Below, one piece after another: positions 62,198 to 64,000 of a DNA stretch of 64,000 bases. Made by a program: the position numbers and the translations under genes. The first letter of the stretch is position 1. Each line of letters opens with the position of its first letter. This DNA comes from Halomonas meridiana (lineage in GTDB: Bacteria > Pseudomonadota > Gammaproteobacteria > Pseudomonadales > Halomonadaceae): NCBI RefSeq assembly GCF_009846525.1, contig NZ_CP024621.1, positions 434,001 through 498,000 of the forward strand, given 5' to 3'. Below the pieces are notes generated by a model. The model was not told the origin of the DNA. It worked only from the letters and a program-made list of their open reading frames with translations, and did no database searches.

Positions 62198-64000
62198 TTA
62201 GCGTGGGTCGAAGGGCGCGAGCGTCTCACGGTAAGCGCCGATGTCGCTGGGTGCATCGCCCGGGTTGAATCGGATGTCTAGCGGGTGAGCGAGCAGCGAG
62301 GGCCACAACGCCTGTAGCTCTTCGACGCTGACCTCGAGTGCCCGCTGTGCGATGTGCGCCTGACGGTCAAAGCGTACCTCGTCCAGTGCGGTGGCTTGCC
62401 AATAGCGGTTAGCCATGCCCTGCAGGCTGGTATCCCGCTGGAGCAGGCGGTCATGAACCGCTTGCCGGTGGGCCGCCAGCTCTTCATCGCTCAGTGTCTC
62501 GAGACGCTCACCGGCGGCTGCCATGAAAGCGTCCATTCGTTCGGCAATGGTGCCGCTATCCACATCCGGTGACTGTACGACCAGGCCAATGCCCGGCGCT
62601 TCCAGCAGCGGTGAATAGCCCGCGTTGACGATGTAGCCAAGCTGCTCCTCGGTACGCAGCTGTTGATAGAACGGCGTGTCCAGCCATTGGACGAGCACGC
62701 TCAGGCGCGCCTGCTCGTCGATGCTGGTGTCGCGTCCCTGCAGGTAGCGCAGTACCAGTGACTCCTCACGGGTGCTATGGGGGTGAAGTACCGTTGGCTC
62801 CTCGCTCGCCTCCAATGGCGACAGAGGGGGAATGTCATCCCGCGTTAAGCGGGGTGTCAGTGCGCCGCGAATAAGGTTGGCCTGCTCCCGTGCCTGGTCG
62901 GCAGTCAGGTTACCCACGGCCATGGCGTCGATGTAAAGAGCATCGAGGAAACGCTCGCGGAAATCTTCCAGATGATGCTTCTCAAGCCGCTGGCTGGCGG
63001 CCAGCAGTTCGTCCGTCGACCACTGCGGGGAGAGCAGCGCCTCACCCAGGGCTCGGCTGGCTTGGCCGGTCAACGACGCGCGTGGCGCGTTGCGCCACTC
63101 CCGCTGTAGCTGATAGCGCACCCGCTCAAAGGCGCCAGCAGAGATATCCGCCTGCTGAAGCTGCTCGATGGCTTGCTCGATGAGCGGCGTTTGGCCATCC
63201 CGCCAACCAGAAAACGACAGCGTCATACCGCGCGCGTGGGCGTATGCGCTAAACGACTGCCCGGCAAGCCACGCGGGGTAAAGCGACTCGTTGAGGCTGT
63301 CGTTCAGCCAGCCTGCCAACAGACGCATGAGTACCGCTTCTTCTGCCGAGTAGCTAGCGCTGGGATGCTGCAGGCTCACCCGCCACTCCACGCTGGGCGT
63401 ATTGAAACGGCTGTCCTGCATGTGCCAAGCGGTAAACGTGGGCGTCTCGATTAGTGTCGAAGGCTGCTCGTCCTGGCCCGCCTGAAGGGTGAGGTCGCTG
63501 GCAATGAAGGGGTTCGGCTCGGGAAGCGCGAGACCGTCCAAGGCCTGACCGGTCGTGGTGGGCGGCTGCTCTTTCCACTGAGTGTTGAACCAGGGGGTTA
63601 CGGTGTCGCTCTCTACGTCCGGCGCGGAGTAGACGCGCAGCATGTTGTCGGACGTTAGGGCGTCCAGGTAGCGCTGCTGGCGCTCGCTATCCATGCCGTC
63701 CATGCGGTACGCGGCGTATTGCACGTCCTCGACCGGGTAGCGCGAAAGGCTCATGGCTAGGCGGGTAGCCTCTTGCTGAGGAGCGCCGTGCTGCTGAAAG
63801 CGAAACGCCTGCTCGCTGAGGCTTTTTTGCTCGTCGTAGCGCCACTCGGCCAGCCCTTCTGCCCGAATCTGCTCGACCGCGGCAAACAGCGTGGCTTCGA
63901 TGTCGTCGAGGCGTTCGGCACCTGCGGGCGTCAGGCTAATGGAGACGGTAAACAGCGCCTCATTGCCATCGCCGCGCCCCACGCCCGCAGAGAGCCCGTC
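62198..64000 (-). CDS. pitrilysin-type M16 protease, C-terminal part (continues beyond window)
   Basis: About 600 residues of the C-terminal half are inside the window and the frame is open to its right edge. LRTEEQLGYIVNAGYSPLLEAPGIGLVVQSP is the conserved M16A (protease III/insulysin) stretch, and RYPVEDVQYAAYRMDG fits the middle domains. The N-terminal HxxEH zinc site must lie outside, so activity cannot be judged here. It is convergent with sbcB. Confidence 0.88.
   Translation of the reverse strand, partial: DGLSAGVGRGDGNEALFTVSISLTPAGAERLDDIEATLFAAVEQIRAEGLAEWRYDEQKSLSEQAFRFQQHGAPQQEATRLAMSLSRYPVEDVQYAAYRMDGMDSERQQRYLDALTSDNMLRVYSAPDVESDTVTPWFNTQWKEQPPTTTGQALDGLALPEPNPFIASDLTLQAGQDEQPSTLIETPTFTAWHMQDSRFNTPSVEWRVSLQHPSASYSAEEAVLMRLLAGWLNDSLNESLYPAWLAGQSFSAYAHARGMTLSFSGWRDGQTPLIEQAIEQLQQADISAGAFERVRYQLQREWRNAPRASLTGQASRALGEALLSPQWSTDELLAASQRLEKHHLEDFRERFLDALYIDAMAVGNLTADQAREQANLIRGALTPRLTRDDIPPLSPLEASEEPTVLHPHSTREESLVLRYLQGRDTSIDEQARLSVLVQWLDTPFYQQLRTEEQLGYIVNAGYSPLLEAPGIGLVVQSPDVDSGTIAERMDAFMAAAGERLETLSDEELAAHRQAVHDRLLQRDTSLQGMANRYWQATALDEVRFDRQAHIAQRALEVSVEELQALWPSLLAHPLDIRFNPGDAPSDIGAYRETLAPFDPR

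Overview
The window looks like chromosome of a halophilic gammaproteobacterium, most likely Halomonadaceae (Halomonas-type). The evidence is the core block at the right end (an initiator tRNA, an acetoacetyl-CoA reductase, a DUF349 coiled-coil protein, minCDE, sbcB and a pitrilysin-type protease), the moderate GC content and the style of the proteins. This identification is inferred from gene content and was not checked by any search.

Layout. 0-2.3 kb: an unknown gene, a decayed IS3-family element and a small secreted protein. 2.4-9.3 kb: a copper-resistance block on the minus strand (copB, the multicopper oxidase copA, a two-component pair, a Met/His-rich cupredoxin, copD, copC). 9.8-18.2 kb: an unusual complex-I-like operon (subunits A, a fused B/D-like protein, H, J, K, L, M, N) with no NADH or Fe-S module, followed by the ergothioneine genes egtB and egtD. 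20.5-25.1 kb: a periplasmic copper/thiol/haem operon read from a MerR-type promoter, with a divergent MerR regulator. 25.8-33.3 kb: a MerR regulator, a Cu+ P1B-ATPase, a 41-residue membrane protein, and disulfide and lipoprotein genes (dsbG, thioredoxin, lgt, DsbD pieces). 33.4-41.6 kb: peroxiredoxin, ccdA, a BASS-type transporter, two CDF transporters, a DsbA-like protein, an M23 protein, a MerR regulator and a ZIP transporter. 42-47.9 kb: a CadR/PbrR-like regulator, a Zn/Cd/Pb P1B-ATPase, lspA, lnt and an L,D-transpeptidase. 48.2-52 kb: nickel genes (nreA, broken nreB, a His-rich protein, HupE, a frameshifted membrane anchor). 52.2-54.2 kb: an intact IS3-family element that has cut off a phage-type integrase, then an excisionase-like gene and an XRE regulator. 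54.4 kb: the initiator tRNA, probably the attachment site. 54.5 kb to the end: core genome.

How the parts work together. Everything left of the tRNA reads as a mosaic heavy-metal island (Cu, Zn/Cd/Pb, Ni) built by integrase and IS activity. Its control logic is visible in the DNA. A TTCAG-N6-TTCAG direct repeat lies before three cop transcription units. Six promoters with the 19-bp spacer typical of MerR-family control fall into at least two operator classes. A CCCC/GGGG palindrome lies before nreA. Lipoprotein maturation genes (lgt, lspA, lnt and a relic of a second lnt) and many thiol-redox modules are distributed through the metal operons.

Several genes carry single-base indels in short homopolymers (nuoM-like, minD, membrane anchor). 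The one in minD, an otherwise intact cell-division gene, suggests that some are sequencing or assembly errors.
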